Below are positions 17,019-27,763 of a stretch of DNA of 64,000 bases, piece after piece. Under the pieces are notes generated by a model that worked only from the letters and a program-made list of their open reading frames with translations, was not told the origin of the DNA and searched no databases. Source of the DNA: an uncultured Pelagibacteraceae bacterium (GTDB lineage: Bacteria; Pseudomonadota; Alphaproteobacteria; Pelagibacterales; Pelagibacteraceae); contig CACJDV010000001.1 in assembly GCA_902592265.1 (NCBI GenBank), positions 1 through 64,000 on the forward strand, read 5' to 3'. Within the stretch, counting starts at the first letter, position 1. Each line of letters begins with the position of its first letter. The translations under genes were made by a program, and so were the position numbers.

Positions 17019-19091
17019 TTATTTAGCAGCTTGTTTCATTGAAAGCTTTACTTTACCTCTATCAAAGCCAATTACTTTTACTTTTACTTCATCGCCTTCT
17101 TTTACAACATCTGTGACTTTTGCTACTCTTTTGTCCGCAAGTTCAGAAATATGGACAAGTCCATCTTGTTTGCCTAAGAAATTTACAAACGCACCAAATT
17201 CCATAATTTTCATTACTTTGCCTGAATAAATTTTATTCAATTCAGCTTTAGCAGTGATGTCTTTAATCATTTGCATAGCAATATTTCTAGCCTCTTCATC
17301 TGGCGCAGCAACTGTCACTATACCTTCGTCATTAACATCAACTTTTGCACCTGATTTTTCTACGATCTCTCTTATTGTTGCTCCACCTTTTCCGATCACA
17401 GCAGCAATGTCTTTTTTATCAACAGAGATTTTTTCCATCTTTGGAGTATGTTTTCCAACATCTGATCTTGAAGCTGATAATGCTTTATTCATTTCACCTA
17501 AAATATGAATTCTTCCATCTTTAGCTTGATTTAATGCCTTTTCCATAATTTCAAATGTAATACCAGTGATTTTAATATCCATTTGAAGCGAAGTAATTCC
17601 ATCTTTAGTTCCAGCTACTTTAAAATCCATGTCCCCAAGATGATCTTCATCACCTAAAATATCTGATAAAACGCTGAACTCATCACCCTCTTTAATTAAT
17701 CCCATCGCAATACCAGCAACTGGTTCATTTATCGGAACACCCGCGTCCATTAATGCTAGTGATGTTCCACAAACTGTAGCCATTGATGAGGACCCGTTGG
17801 ATTCTGTAATTTCTGAAACAACTCTAAACGTATAAGGGAATGCTTCAGTAGACGGTAGTGAAGAATGAATAGCTCTCCATGCTAATTTACCATGTCCTAT
17901 TTCTCTTCTACCAGTACCTATTCTGCCTGTTTCACCAACTGAAAAAGGTGGAAAGTTATAGTGAAGCATAAATCTTTCTCTTTGTAATCCATCCAAACTT
18001 TCAATTCTTTGTTCGTCATCAGAAGTGCCTAGAGTAGCTGTTACAATTGCTTGTGTCTCTCCTCTTGTGAATAGAGCAGAACCATGGGTTCTTGGTAAAA
18101 TTCCAACTTCACAAGAAATAGGTCTAATATCTGATAATCCCCTACCATCAATTCTGTTCTTATTTTTAAGAATGTCTGTTCTTACAATTGATTTTTCTAT
18201 CTTTTTAAGTTCAGAATTTACATCTAGATCTGTATAATTTTCGTCTTCCTCATAAAGTTTTTTAGCTTTATCAGTTATTTCAGAAATTTGATTTGACCTA
18301 TCTTGTTTATCTCTTGTTGAAAATGCTTTTTTAAGATCCTCCGTAAAAGTACCCTCAAGTTTTTTCTTAACTTCAGATAGATCTTTCTTTTCAACAGTCC
18401 ATTCGGGTTTTCTACATTCCTTTGCAAGTTCCTCAATCATCTCGATTACTGGAACAAATCCCTCATGTCCATATTTCACTGCATTTAACATTTCTTCCTC
18501 TGTTAAACCGTTTGCTTCAGACTCAACCATAAGCACAGCATCCTTTGTACCCGCTACTACTAAGTCTAATTTTGATTTCTCTAATTCAGCTTTAGATGGG
18601 TTCAAAACATATTTACCATCAATAAAACCTACTCTTGAAGCTCCTACTGGGCCCATAAATGGCATTCCTGATATAGCTAATGCTGCTGAAGAAGCATTGA
18701 TTGATAAGATGTCTGGTTCATTTTCTTTATCGTATGAAATTACAGTTGGTAATAACTGAACTTCATTTTTAAATTCATCAGGAAACAAAGGTCTGATTGG
18801 TCTATCAATCAATCTAGAGATTAATGTTTCACTCTCAGTTGGTCTTGCTTCTCTTTTAAAATATCCGCCTGGGATTTTTCCAGCTGCATAATATTTTTCC
18901 TGGTAATTTACAGATAATGGGAAATAATCTACATCAGGATTTACTTTTTTTGCCCCCACCACTGTTGCTAATACCACTGTCTCGCCACATGTTGCGATTA
19001 TTGCACCGTCTGCCTGTCTTGCTACTTTACCTGTTTCTAAACTTAATTTCTTTCCTGCTAACTCAATTTCCTTCTTGTATTCTTTAAACAT
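17019..19091 (-). CDS. pnp: Polyribonucleotide nucleotidyltransferase
   Basis: PNPase degrades RNA 3' to 5' phosphorolytically. The 690-residue protein has two RNase PH-like domains (1-~220 and ~310-540), a KH domain with the GxxG loop [12 protein letters not shown] (~565) and an S1 domain (~625-690), ending just past the S1 domain without the usual longer tail. The start [20 protein letters not shown] matches other alphaproteobacteria, so the upstream ATGs at 19096, 19102 and 19126 (another frame) are not its start. Confidence 0.97.
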   Translation of the reverse strand: MFKEYKKEIELAGKKLSLETGKVARQADGAIIATCGETVVLATVVGAKKVNPDVDYFPLSVNYQEKYYAAGKIPGGYFKREARPTESETLISRLIDRPIRPLFPDEFKNEVQLLPTVISYDKENEPDILSINASSAALAISGMPFMGPVGASRVGFIDGKYVLNPSKAELEKSKLDLVVAGTKDAVLMVESEANGLTEEEMLNAVKYGHEGFVPVIEMIEELAKECRKPEWTVEKKDLSEVKKKLEGTFTEDLKKAFSTRDKQDRSNQISEITDKAKKLYEEDENYTDLDVNSELKKIEKSIVRTDILKNKNRIDGRGLSDIRPISCEVGILPRTHGSALFTRGETQAIVTATLGTSDDEQRIESLDGLQRERFMLHYNFPPFSVGETGRIGTGRREIGHGKLAWRAIHSSLPSTEAFPYTFRVVSEITESNGSSSMATVCGTSLALMDAGVPINEPVAGIAMGLIKEGDEFSVLSDILGDEDHLGDMDFKVAGTKDGITSLQMDIKITGITFEIMEKALNQAKDGRIHILGEMNKALSASRSDVGKHTPKMEKISVDKKDIAAVIGKGGATIREIVEKSGAKVDVNDEGIVTVAAPDEEARNIAMQMIKDITAKAELNKIYSGKVMKIMEFGAFVNFLGKQDGLVHISELADKRVAKVTDVVKEGDEVKVKVIGFDRGKVKLSMKQAAK

Positions 19092-19126
19092 TTCATTTCC
19101 ATTTCGTTTCGTTCTTTTCGTTTCAT
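19058..19126 (-). promoter_or_regulatory. pnp leader: purine-rich tract with an overlapping short reading frame
   Basis: The ~50 bases before pnp on the minus strand are almost all purine, with repeated GAACG/CGAAA units and three in-frame ATGs (19126, 19102, 19096). The first opens a 22-codon frame that runs past the pnp ATG (19091) in another frame and stops at 19058. This could couple or hinder pnp translation. It may equally be an unstructured leader acting as an RNA-decay entry point. I see no clear hairpin. Confidence 0.35.
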
Positions 19127-19148
19127 TCCGTTCTATCTATTTTGACTT

Positions 19149-19397
19149 CTATTTTCTTAAATTCAATTTCGACAGTACATTTTTGTAAGAATCCATTTTG
19201 TTCTTCTTAAGGTATTCTAACAATTTTTTTCTTCTATTGACTGCTCTCAACAATCCAACAGATGAATGTTTATCTTTTTTGAATTGTTTTATGTGTTTTG
19301 AGAGATTTTCAATCTTATCTGTTAGCAAAGCAATCTGTATCTCAGATGAGCCTGTATCCTTATCATGTATTGCTAATTCATGTATCTTTTTGTTCAT
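19149..19397 (-). CDS. rpsO: 30S ribosomal protein S15
   Basis: S15 binds the central domain of 16S rRNA. The 82-residue protein has the family core DTGSSEIQIALLTDKIENL and the basic GLLRAVNRRKKLLEYLKK. It is a little shorter than the usual 89 because the N-terminal helix is trimmed. It follows rbfA by 11 bases, with no truB between, and precedes pnp, the standard rpsO-pnp pair. Confidence 0.96.
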   Translation of the reverse strand: MNKKIHELAIHDKDTGSSEIQIALLTDKIENLSKHIKQFKKDKHSSVGLLRAVNRRKKLLEYLKKNKMDSYKNVLSKLNLRK

Positions 19398-19408
19398 GTA
19401 TTTTCTTT

Positions 19409-19777
19409 CTATTTATTAGTTTGTTTAATTAAATTCTCTATTTTTTCTGCATATTCAAATGATTCATCTTTTCTAAAAAGTAATTTAGGTAAAAATTTCA
19501 CAATTACTTTCTTTGATAAAATTTTTCTAATTAAAAATGAATACTCTTTTAACACTTGAATTGTTTCCTCGGCATCCTTTCCTCCTAGTGGAAGAACATA
19601 TGCTTTAGCAATTTTCAAATCTGGACTCATTCTAACTTCTGTAACTGTTATAGTATTTGTTTCTAAATTCGGCACTTTAGCCTCATTTCTAATAAAAATC
19701 ATGCTTAAAGACTGTTTAATCATTTCTCCAACTCTCAGCTGTCTTTGGGATACTGGTTTTCCTATTCTATCTGCCAT
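19409..19777 (-). CDS. rbfA: Ribosome-binding factor A
   Basis: RbfA helps 16S rRNA 5' end maturation and cold adaptation in the 30S subunit. The 122-residue protein has the KH-like core SQRQLRVGEMIKQSLSMIF, VTVTEVRMSPDLKIAKAYV and FLPKLLFRKDESF, a good fit to the family. It overlaps the infB stop by one base. Confidence 0.94.
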   Translation of the reverse strand: MADRIGKPVSQRQLRVGEMIKQSLSMIFIRNEAKVPNLETNTITVTEVRMSPDLKIAKAYVLPLGGKDAEETIQVLKEYSFLIRKILSKKVIVKFLPKLLFRKDESFEYAEKIENLIKQTNK

Positions 19778-21945
19778 TATATTGACCTCTCTGTAGATGT
19801 TGTACTAAAAGCCTCTATTGTATCATTTTTTTGGAAATCCATGTAATCTTTGAGTGTAATTCCACATTCCTGACCACCACTAACCTGCTTTACCTGATTT
19901 TTTTCTCTAAAAATCGTTGAAACTTTTCCAGTGTAAATAATCGCTCCATCTCTAATAATTCTTACATCTGATGAGCTACTTATTTCACCCTCAGTAACTT
20001 TTGAACCAGCAACTTTCCCTGCGCCAGAAACTTTAAAAATTTCCAAAATTTGGGCTGTCCCAGTAATCTTTTCCTCAACATCAGGTGTTAATAATCCTGA
20101 CATTCTTTGTTTTATAAAATCTAAGACTTCATAAATAATATTATAAGAAGAAATTTTTATATTTTCATTTTCTGCAAGCTTTTTTGCCTCTTTACTAGGT
20201 TTAACATTGAAAGCTATTAAAAGTGCATTCGAAGCCTTGGCCAATGTGACATCAGTTTCTGTCACCATTCCAATATCAGCCAAAATTATTTTTGCCTTAA
20301 CTTCATCGTGTTTTATTTGACTAATTGCATTTTTAATTGCTTCAGACGAACCATGAACGTCGGACTTAATTATCATATTTAATTCTTTTGATAAATTGTT
20401 AGAGAACGCAGATTCTTGTGTTGCAAATGTAAGGGGATTCTGCCCTTCTTTTTTTTCTTGAGCTCGGGTCTCACTTAATGTTTTTACCTCTTTTTCGTTT
20501 TCAAAAACTATAAAATCATCTCCTGCTTTTGACGCACCATTTATCCCTAAAACTTCAACGGGTGTAGATGGGTAAGCTTCATTTATATTTTGACCTTTAT
20601 CATTAATGATTGCTCTTATTTTTCCCCACTTTAAACCACTTACAAAAAAATCCCCTTTTTTGAGTGTTCCAGTTGTAACAACTATACTAACAACTGGTCC
20701 CCTGCCGGCATCAATTTTTGACTCTAAAACAATCCCTGTAGCTTTAGAGTCATAATCTGTTTTAAGATCTAAAATTTCAGCCTGAAGTATTATTGACTCA
20801 ACTAATTTATCTAAATTTTTTTTTGTTTTTGTTGAAATTTCTACCATTAAAGTATCACCTGACAAATCTTCTGCGATTAATTCATGCTCAAGTAATTGGT
20901 TTTTAATTTTTTGAGGATCAGCATCAGGTAAATCACACTTATTTATTGCAACAACAATTGGCACGTTCGCAGCTTTGGCATGTTTAATTGACTCTATTGT
21001 CTGTGGTTTTACACCATCATCCGCAGCAACTACCAAAACTACTACATCAGTTAGTTTTGATCCTCTTGCTCTCATTTCTGTAAATGCAGCATGACCAGGA
21101 GTATCAATGAATGTTAATTTGTTTCCCTGGCCTTCAATTTGATAAGCTCCTATATGTTGAGTTATTCCACCAAACTCACCTGAAACAACATTCGCACTTC
21201 TTAAAACATCTAATAGTGAAGTTTTACCATGGTCTACATGACCCATTACAGTAATAATTGGAGGTCTATTTCTTAAATTTTCAGATCTTGATGCTTTTAT
21301 TTTTTGGATTATTTCCTCAGCTTTTTTCTCTCTGATTGGATTATGGCCAAATTCTTTAACTAAAAACTCTGCTGTATCAGCTGCCAATGTCTGGTTTATT
21401 GTAACAGTTACACCCATTCCAAAAAGATACTTGATCACATTGCTTGATTGTTCGGCCATCCTGTTTGCTAATTCTCTGACTGTAATTGCCTCAGGAATAT
21501 TCACGTCCCTTTTTATAGGCTTCAAATCCTCTTTTCTAATATCCTTGTTAAGATTTTTACTTTCTTTTTCTCTAGCTCTTTTAACTGAAGCCAAACTTCT
21601 TTCTCTTGCTTCAATTTCATCACTAAGTGCTCTTGAAACTGTTAATTTTACCTCTCTCTTTTTAGTTCCTATTTTGACTTTTTTATCTTTTAAGCTTCCT
21701 TCATCTTTTAATCTTTTAGTAGCTCTTTGCTCTGCAAGTTTTCTTTTTTCAAAGTCGTTGGGTGTTGATTGTTTTTTTGATACAAACAAAGGTTTACTTG
21801 GTCTAAAAGAACTTCCTTTCTTATTAAATCTGTTTTGTGGTTTACTTGATGAAACTGGGTTCCTTTGCGGTTTAGGTGAATCAAAATTATTTATAGGCTT
21901 TTTGGGTTTGCCTGATATTGTTAATTTTATTTTTTTGTTTTCCAT
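19777..21945 (-). CDS. infB: Translation initiation factor IF-2
   Basis: IF-2 is the GTPase that positions initiator tRNA. The 722-residue protein has a shortened N-terminal region rich in Lys/Pro/Arg, then the GTP-binding domain (G1 GHVDHGKTS at ~232, [12 protein letters not shown]) and domains II-IV. It is shorter than the ~890 residues of E. coli IF-2, consistent with streamlining. It follows nusA by 10 bases, without ylxR between. Confidence 0.97.
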   Translation of the reverse strand: MENKKIKLTISGKPKKPINNFDSPKPQRNPVSSSKPQNRFNKKGSSFRPSKPLFVSKKQSTPNDFEKRKLAEQRATKRLKDEGSLKDKKVKIGTKKREVKLTVSRALSDEIEARERSLASVKRAREKESKNLNKDIRKEDLKPIKRDVNIPEAITVRELANRMAEQSSNVIKYLFGMGVTVTINQTLAADTAEFLVKEFGHNPIREKKAEEIIQKIKASRSENLRNRPPIITVMGHVDHGKTSLLDVLRSANVVSGEFGGITQHIGAYQIEGQGNKLTFIDTPGHAAFTEMRARGSKLTDVVVLVVAADDGVKPQTIESIKHAKAANVPIVVAINKCDLPDADPQKIKNQLLEHELIAEDLSGDTLMVEISTKTKKNLDKLVESIILQAEILDLKTDYDSKATGIVLESKIDAGRGPVVSIVVTTGTLKKGDFFVSGLKWGKIRAIINDKGQNINEAYPSTPVEVLGINGASKAGDDFIVFENEKEVKTLSETRAQEKKEGQNPLTFATQESAFSNNLSKELNMIIKSDVHGSSEAIKNAISQIKHDEVKAKIILADIGMVTETDVTLAKASNALLIAFNVKPSKEAKKLAENENIKISSYNIIYEVLDFIKQRMSGLLTPDVEEKITGTAQILEIFKVSGAGKVAGSKVTEGEISSSSDVRIIRDGAIIYTGKVSTIFREKNQVKQVSGGQECGITLKDYMDFQKNDTIEAFSTTSTERSI

Positions 21946-21955
21946 ATATCATCTC

Positions 21956-23509
21956 TCAATCTTTATATATAATATTTCTAGCAGACATTATTAAAGCATC
22001 TGCTTCATCTTTAGTTAGTGCAAAATCTTCGAGATAACCCTCAATTTTAATTTTAGAACCTTTAATAACATCATATCCTCCTGTTAATTCATCAGAAGCT
22101 AAATCAGCAAAATCCTCTAATTTGAGGATTTTTTTTTCGCCTAGTGTAACCAACATGCCAGGGGTTAAACCTTTTAGATTAATTAAAGACTCATCAAGCC
22201 CAAGTTCTTTAATTCTTTTTGATATATCCTCTTGATCTTTTTCATGAAATTCTTTTGCTCTCTCTATAAGAGCTTTTGCAGTATCTTCTTCGATACCCTC
22301 TATCTTCAGCAAATTTTCAACCGAACTATCTTTTATATCATCAATAGTTGAAAATCCCTCGGCAACTAATAATTGTCCTAATGTTTCATCTAATTCTAAA
22401 TTTTTTACGAAGTTTTCTGTTTTTTCTTTAAATTCTAGTTGTCTTCTTTCTGAGTCTTCTTTGTCTGTCATTATGTTAATTTCATAATTTAGAAGTTTTG
22501 TTGCCAACCTAACATTCTGACCTCTTCTTCCAATAGCTTTACTTAAGTTTTCTTCTGTCAATATCACATCTAACTTTTTTCTCTCTGAGTCTACATTTAC
22601 TCTTAAAACATCTGCTGGTGAAAGGGAGTTTGATACTAAAACAGCAGGATCTTCTGACCAGTTAACTATATCAATTTTTTCACCCTGAAGTTCATTTACG
22701 ACTGCTTGCACCCTTGAACCTCTCATACCAACGCAAGCACCCACTGGATCTAAAGAAGCTTCGACTGCTTTTACACAAATTTTTGCTCTACTTCCTGGGT
22801 CTCTAGAAGAAGATTTTATTTCTATAAGTCCGTCATAAATTTCTGGAACTTCTTGAATGAAAAGTTTTTCCATAAATTTTGGATGAGCTCTGGATAAAAA
22901 AATTTGCTGTCCTCTTTGCTCTCTTCTTACATCAAAACAATAAGCTTTAATTCTATCACCTGCTTTAATAATTTCTCTGGGTATGAGTTCATTTTTTTGA
23001 ATAATTGCTTCTGTTCTACCTAAATCAACAATTACATTTCCAAATTCTAATCTTTTTACAATACCACTTAATATTGTGTCTTTTTTATCAATATAATCAT
23101 TAAATTGTTTATCTCGCTCTGCTTCCCTTACACTTGTATTTATTACTTGTTTAGCAATTTGCGCGGCTATTCTACCAAAATCAAAGGTTGGTAATGGTTG
23201 CAGAATTTCATCTCCAATTGATTTTTCTTTGTTTACCTCATTAAGAATAATGGCATCCTCTAACCTAATCTCAGTGTTTGAATTTTCTGGATTTTCAGTC
23301 ACAATTAATTTTCTAAAAATCTCTATATCTCCGTTATCTCTATTAATTGAAACTTTAATCTCATTATCTTGACCAAATTTAGATTTTGCTGCCTTTGCAA
23401 TACCAGTTTCCATTGAATTTATTATAAGTTCTTTATCAATAGATTTTTCTAATGCAACTGCCTCTGCAATTCTTAATAATTCAAGTTTATCAGCTCTTTT
23501 GTTTAACAT
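21956..23509 (-). CDS. nusA: Transcription termination/antitermination factor NusA
   Basis: NusA binds RNA polymerase and modulates pausing, termination and antitermination. The 517-residue protein has the N-terminal RNAP-binding domain, an S1 domain (~135-200), two KH domains (with GACVGMRGSRVQAVVNEL near 257 and AIGRRGQNVRLA near 325) and two C-terminal acidic repeats. The ATG at 23509 is preceded by GGAG, which begins directly after a terminator T-run, so it is likely subject to attenuation. Confidence 0.97.
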   Translation of the reverse strand: MLNKRADKLELLRIAEAVALEKSIDKELIINSMETGIAKAAKSKFGQDNEIKVSINRDNGDIEIFRKLIVTENPENSNTEIRLEDAIILNEVNKEKSIGDEILQPLPTFDFGRIAAQIAKQVINTSVREAERDKQFNDYIDKKDTILSGIVKRLEFGNVIVDLGRTEAIIQKNELIPREIIKAGDRIKAYCFDVRREQRGQQIFLSRAHPKFMEKLFIQEVPEIYDGLIEIKSSSRDPGSRAKICVKAVEASLDPVGACVGMRGSRVQAVVNELQGEKIDIVNWSEDPAVLVSNSLSPADVLRVNVDSERKKLDVILTEENLSKAIGRRGQNVRLATKLLNYEINIMTDKEDSERRQLEFKEKTENFVKNLELDETLGQLLVAEGFSTIDDIKDSSVENLLKIEGIEEDTAKALIERAKEFHEKDQEDISKRIKELGLDESLINLKGLTPGMLVTLGEKKILKLEDFADLASDELTGGYDVIKGSKIKIEGYLEDFALTKDEADALIMSARNIIYKD

Positions 23510-23603
23510 TTATATGCTCCAAAAAAAAATGGGCATATGCCCATTTTGTAAATCCAACAATGTGAAAGGAATATAATAAAGTTTTTCTTTAATTCAACTC
23601 AAA
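23510..23603 (-). promoter_or_regulatory. nusA leader: promoter and attenuator-like terminator
   Basis: Transcription runs leftward. TTGAAT (23597-23592), a 16-base spacer and TATATT (23575-23570) form a plausible promoter between metK and nusA. About 16 bases past the expected start lies a perfect 22-base palindrome (23547-23526) whose 3' arm runs into a 9-T tract (23529-23521), i.e. an intrinsic terminator. GGAG at 23520-23517 and the ATG follow at once. Readthrough is therefore required to express nusA, which would make a simple feedback switch for a termination factor. It could also end metK transcripts. Confidence 0.6.
23526..23547 (-). terminator. Intrinsic terminator just upstream of nusA
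   Basis: AAAATGGGCAT/ATGCCCATTTT is a perfect inverted repeat with a GGGC/GCCC core. On the minus strand it is followed by further T residues down to 23521. It lies 12 bases from the nusA ATG. Confidence 0.68.
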
Positions 23604-24773
23604 CTATTTAGAAAAAATGCCTATTTTATCAGTTTTTTCCCACGAAAATGAACCATTGTCTTCAGGGGCTCTACCGAAATGACCATAGGATGCTGTTTTT
23701 TCATAAATTGGCTTATTCAAATTTAACATTTCTCTTATTCCTCTTGGACTTAAATCAAAGTTTTCCTTTATTTTTTCTACTACAAATTTGTTTTTATCTA
23801 AATCATTATCAAATAGGTCAACATAGATAGATAACGGTCTTGAGACACCAATTGCGTAAGCTAACTGTATTAAGCATCTTTCAGAAATTTTTGAACCAAC
23901 AATATTTTTAGCAATATATCTAGCTGCATATGCTGCAGATCGATCTACTTTTGTAGGATCTTTGCCTGAAAATGCACCACCTCCATGTGGTGCAGCTCCT
24001 CCATAAGTATCAACTATAATTTTTCTTCCAGTTAAACCACAGTCTCCATCTGGACCACCAATAACAAAATTACCTGTTGGATTAACATAAAATTCATCTT
24101 CATTGAAACCATCAAGAAAATTTTTTGGTATAGACTTTAACATATATTGTCTCAACAAATCTTTAACTTGAGTCTGATTTACATCAGCTGAATGTTGTGA
24201 AGAAATAACAACTGATTTCACCTTTGATGGCTTTCCATCAATATACTCAAAAGTTACTTGGCTTTTAGAGTCTGGTTCAATATTTTTCAATTTCCCAGAT
24301 TTTCTATCTTCTGCCATCAATCTCAAAATTTTATGGGAATAATGAATTGGTGCTGGCATTAATTCATCTGTCTCATCACAAGCGTAACCAAACATTATTC
24401 CTTGATCACCAGCTCCCTCGTCTTTGTTACCAGATGAATCCACACCCATTGCAATATCAGCAGATTGGGAATGTAAATGACTTTCAATTTTTGTGGCTTC
24501 TCTCCAAGTAAAACCTTCCTGATCATAACCTATATCTTTTATACAATTTCTAACTTTCTCAGTTAATTCATCCTTTTTAATTTCTGGACCCCTTACTTCA
24601 CCTGCAAGAACAACTTTATTTGTTGTTGTTAACGTTTCACATGCTACTCTGGAATATGGATCTCTTGAGATAAAAGTATCAACAACCATGTCTGAGATTC
24701 TATCTGATACTTTATCGGGATGTCCCTCTGAAACTGACTCACTTGTAAAAAGATAATTTTTTAAATCACTCAT
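23604..24773 (-). CDS. metK: S-adenosylmethionine synthetase
   Basis: MetK joins methionine and ATP to make S-adenosylmethionine. The 389-residue protein has the signature blocks [13 protein letters not shown] (from 9), [12 protein letters not shown] (~120) and the P-loop-like [16 protein letters not shown] (~265). Its start overlaps the end of lnt by 8 bases, so no separate leader or SAM riboswitch precedes it. trmB and rimP, common between metK and nusA in relatives, are absent here. Confidence 0.97.
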   Translation of the reverse strand: MSDLKNYLFTSESVSEGHPDKVSDRISDMVVDTFISRDPYSRVACETLTTTNKVVLAGEVRGPEIKKDELTEKVRNCIKDIGYDQEGFTWREATKIESHLHSQSADIAMGVDSSGNKDEGAGDQGIMFGYACDETDELMPAPIHYSHKILRLMAEDRKSGKLKNIEPDSKSQVTFEYIDGKPSKVKSVVISSQHSADVNQTQVKDLLRQYMLKSIPKNFLDGFNEDEFYVNPTGNFVIGGPDGDCGLTGRKIIVDTYGGAAPHGGGAFSGKDPTKVDRSAAYAARYIAKNIVGSKISERCLIQLAYAIGVSRPLSIYVDLFDNDLDKNKFVVEKIKENFDLSPRGIREMLNLNKPIYEKTASYGHFGRAPEDNGSFSWEKTDKIGIFSK

Positions 24774-26310
24774 TTTTTATCCTATTAAATGAAAATATTA
24801 ATAAAATATACAATAAAATCATTAATCCGAAAATTTTATTACCGTATTTTGAAAATATTGTAGGTGATATTTTTTTTGACTCAATAAAATCTACATAACC
24901 AGATTGATTTAAATCAACCTTTTTTTCAACGACACCTAAAGGATTAACAATTGCTGCGATACCGTTATTAGCAGATCTTAAAACATATTTACCACTTTCG
25001 ATTCCCCTATAAATGCTATGTACAAAATGTTGATAGGGACCTATAGATTGACCAAACCAACCATCCTCGGAAATATTTACAATAAAATCAAAATCTCTGT
25101 CATCAAAAATATTACCTGTGTAAATTATTTCATAACAAATAAGTGGTAATAGTCTTGCTGAAAAATCTAATTTATTGATTTCTAAAATATTTCTTTTTTC
25201 TCCTTTTGAATAAGATTGATAATTGTTGGTTATTGTCTTTAATCCAATGAAGCCTAGAATTTTTTCAAAGGGTAAAAATTCACCAAAAGGTACCAAATTA
25301 ACCTTATTGTATGAATCTAATATTTCAAGTTTGTGATCATAAATTGTAAGTGAATTAAAATATCTTATAATCTGACTTTGTTCTTCTATTTCATTAATCC
25401 CAATTAATAATATGTGATTTTCATTAAATTCATTCTCAAATAGAAATTTGTACTCACTAAGTTGGTCTTTTGAAATGTCTGGCAAAATACCTTCAGGCCA
25501 AATAAAAATCATGTTTTCATTATTTTGTGGTGAACTAATTTTAATTAAATCATCGATTACTGAAATAGGATCAGTATCTTTATAAAATCTGTCAATACTT
25601 ACGTTTGAGCTTATAACCCGTATTTTGTAATTAAGCTTAATAGACTCGAGATTATTGAATTTTTCTAGCCGTTGAGATCCAAAGAAATAAAAAGATAATG
25701 TGATTATAAAAAATAAAAAACAAACAATAATTTCTTTTTTACTGTCTCTTAAGATTAAAAATGAAGTACTAGCAAAAAGAGAAATGCAAAAAAGATTAAA
25801 GCTATACGTACCAATAATTGATGTTATATTTAAAATTTCAATATGCTTAGAAAAACTATAAGCAATTAAATTCCATGGAAATCCAGTTAGAATTGTTCCT
25901 CTTATATATTCAACAGTTGCAAATATAAGGGAAAAAAGGAAAAAGGAGCTTAAATTTTTTCTTGGCTTCAAAATTAAAAATAAAAATGAAGCTAAACCAT
26001 AAAATAAAGCTAAAAAAGCTGGAACTAAAATTATAGAAAGAGGAATCAAAAATTTAAAGTTTTCATCAAAGGTCAATGATATCGAAATCCAATAAAGACT
26101 GCTTGTAAAATATCCAAGTCCAAATAACCAGCCATACAGAAAAAATAATTTTTTGTTTTTACTGGTCTCAAAAATTTTTGTCAAAAGAATATAAAAATAA
26201 CTGAAAGTAAAAAAATTAACTAAAAGATAATTAAATGGTGGTAAACTTAATGATGAAAAAAAGCCTAGTAAAATTAGAATAATCGCTTCAATATAAATTT
26301 TTTTTTTCAA
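24766..26310 (-). CDS. lnt: Apolipoprotein N-acyltransferase
   Basis: Lnt adds the third acyl chain to lipoproteins in the inner membrane. The 514-residue protein has several N-terminal membrane helices (1-~205), a nitrilase-like catalytic domain and a final helix (~490-510). The catalytic triad is visible as Glu in WPEGILPD, Lys in [16 protein letters not shown] and Cys392 in PLICYEIIY. It begins one base after ybeY ends. Confidence 0.95.
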   Translation of the reverse strand: MKKKIYIEAIILILLGFFSSLSLPPFNYLLVNFFTFSYFYILLTKIFETSKNKKLFFLYGWLFGLGYFTSSLYWISISLTFDENFKFLIPLSIILVPAFLALFYGLASFLFLILKPRKNLSSFFLFSLIFATVEYIRGTILTGFPWNLIAYSFSKHIEILNITSIIGTYSFNLFCISLFASTSFLILRDSKKEIIVCFLFFIITLSFYFFGSQRLEKFNNLESIKLNYKIRVISSNVSIDRFYKDTDPISVIDDLIKISSPQNNENMIFIWPEGILPDISKDQLSEYKFLFENEFNENHILLIGINEIEEQSQIIRYFNSLTIYDHKLEILDSYNKVNLVPFGEFLPFEKILGFIGLKTITNNYQSYSKGEKRNILEINKLDFSARLLPLICYEIIYTGNIFDDRDFDFIVNISEDGWFGQSIGPYQHFVHSIYRGIESGKYVLRSANNGIAAIVNPLGVVEKKVDLNQSGYVDFIESKKISPTIFSKYGNKIFGLMILLYILLIFSFNRIKNE

Positions 26311-26311
26311 A

Positions 26312-26773
26312 TTAATTTATCTTAGATTTTACATGTTTATATATAAAATTTTCTTCTCTTAACATTTTAAAATAATCTTTATTTTTTATATGATTAAAAC
26401 CTAACAGATGAAGAAAACCATGAATAAATATTTTAATAACTTTTTGTTTAAACGATAATAAATCTTGAGATTTAGGCTTATCTAAATAATTAAAACTAAT
26501 TATAATATCTCCCAAATATGTGTTTTTAGAAATTTTAATTTTTTTATTAAGTCGAAAAGATAAAATATCAGTAGATTTATTTTTATTTCTAAAATTTTGA
26601 TTTAATTTTTTGATATTCTTATTATTAGAAAGTAATAAACTCAAAGATATATTTTTATTTGGGAATTTATATTTTTTTGGAAAAGCATTGCATATTTTTT
26701 TAAAAAAAAGATCTGAATTTTTAAGTTTTTTTGCCCAAGCCTTCTCCTCTGAGAAGACGTTAACTTTTATCAT
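26312..26773 (-). CDS. ybeY: Endoribonuclease YbeY
   Basis: YbeY is a metal-dependent RNase that acts in 16S rRNA 3' end maturation and ribosome quality control. The 153-residue protein carries the defining H-x3-H-x5-H zinc motif HGFLHLLGFNH near residue 114. Its start overlaps the end of phoH by 14 bases, as in the widespread phoH-ybeY pair. Confidence 0.95.
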   Translation of the reverse strand: MIKVNVFSEEKAWAKKLKNSDLFFKKICNAFPKKYKFPNKNISLSLLLSNNKNIKKLNQNFRNKNKSTDILSFRLNKKIKISKNTYLGDIIISFNYLDKPKSQDLLSFKQKVIKIFIHGFLHLLGFNHIKNKDYFKMLREENFIYKHVKSKIN

Positions 26774-27761
26774 TATTTGAATATGCTTTTACTATTTTTG
26801 ATACAAGTGGATGTCTAACAACATCTGAATGATCAAAATCAACAATCGATATCTCTTTTAAATGTCCAAGTAACTCTTTTGATCTAATCAATCCCGACAT
26901 ATTTTTGTTAGGTAGATCAATTTGGGTTGGATCTCCATTAACTACAATTTTTGAATTTTCACCAATACGAGTAAGAAACATTTTAATCTGAGTATCTGTT
27001 GCATTTTGTGCTTCATCTAAAATCGCAAAAGAATTTTTAAGAGTTCGACCTCTCATAAAGGCCAATGGTGCTATTTCTATATCTCCGATTTCAATCATTC
27101 TTTGAATTTTTTCGAAATCAAAAAGATCATATAGAGAGTCGTATAATGGTCTTAAATAAGGGTCCACCTTCTCTTTCATGTCACCAGGCAAAAATCCTAA
27201 ACGTTCCCCTGCTTCAACTGCAGGTCTTGATAAAATTATTCTTTCAATTTTCTTCTCTAAAAGCATAGTCAAACCGACTGCAACAGCCAAAAAAGTCTTA
27301 CCTGTTCCCGCAGGTCCAGCAGAAATTATAATATCACTATGTCTTAAAGCTCTAACATAATTCTTTTGTTTCTCAGATCTTGGGATTATAGATTTTTTAG
27401 GAGTTTTAATTATCTCAGTTATATTATTATTTTTTATTTTTTCATTAATCATAAATTTGTCTACAGAAGAAAGTATATCTTTATTCTCGATATTTCCATT
27501 ATTAATGAATTGGTTAACTAAGAATTGGATCGCATTTTTTACTTTTTCATTTGTTTCAGGATCTGATTTTATTAAGATAGAATTTCCTCTTGAATATAAA
27601 CTACATTTTGTAATTTTTTCGAGTTCCTGTAAATTTTTGTTAAATTCACCTACAACACCCATTAACAAATCGTTATCGTGAAATATAACGCTTAAAGAGT
27701 TGTTGTCTGAGTAAACAAATTTTAATGCTTGATCAATATTTTTTTTTGTTATTCCACTCAA
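26760..27761 (-). CDS. ybeZ: PhoH-like ATPase
   Basis: This P-loop ATPase is usually encoded with ybeY and is thought to act with it in RNA metabolism. The 333-residue protein has an N-terminal ssRNA-binding-like region and the Walker A GPAGTGKTF near residue 154, with Walker B-like AILDEAQN near 245. It lies between miaB (2-base gap) and ybeY (overlap). Confidence 0.93.
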   Translation of the reverse strand: MSGITKKNIDQALKFVYSDNNSLSVIFHDNDLLMGVVGEFNKNLQELEKITKCSLYSRGNSILIKSDPETNEKVKNAIQFLVNQFINNGNIENKDILSSVDKFMINEKIKNNNITEIIKTPKKSIIPRSEKQKNYVRALRHSDIIISAGPAGTGKTFLAVAVGLTMLLEKKIERIILSRPAVEAGERLGFLPGDMKEKVDPYLRPLYDSLYDLFDFEKIQRMIEIGDIEIAPLAFMRGRTLKNSFAILDEAQNATDTQIKMFLTRIGENSKIVVNGDPTQIDLPNKNMSGLIRSKELLGHLKEISIVDFDHSDVVRHPLVSKIVKAYSNNDKS

Positions 27762-27763
27762 AT

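Noticed and set aside
21431..21994. A 187-codon plus-strand frame opposite infB
   Set aside because: It is rich in Leu/Ser/Phe, a shadow of the Lys/Glu/Arg-rich IF-2 N-terminus, and no motif is visible.
24766..24773. A SAM riboswitch before metK
   Set aside because: metK begins within the end of lnt, so there is no leader to hold one.
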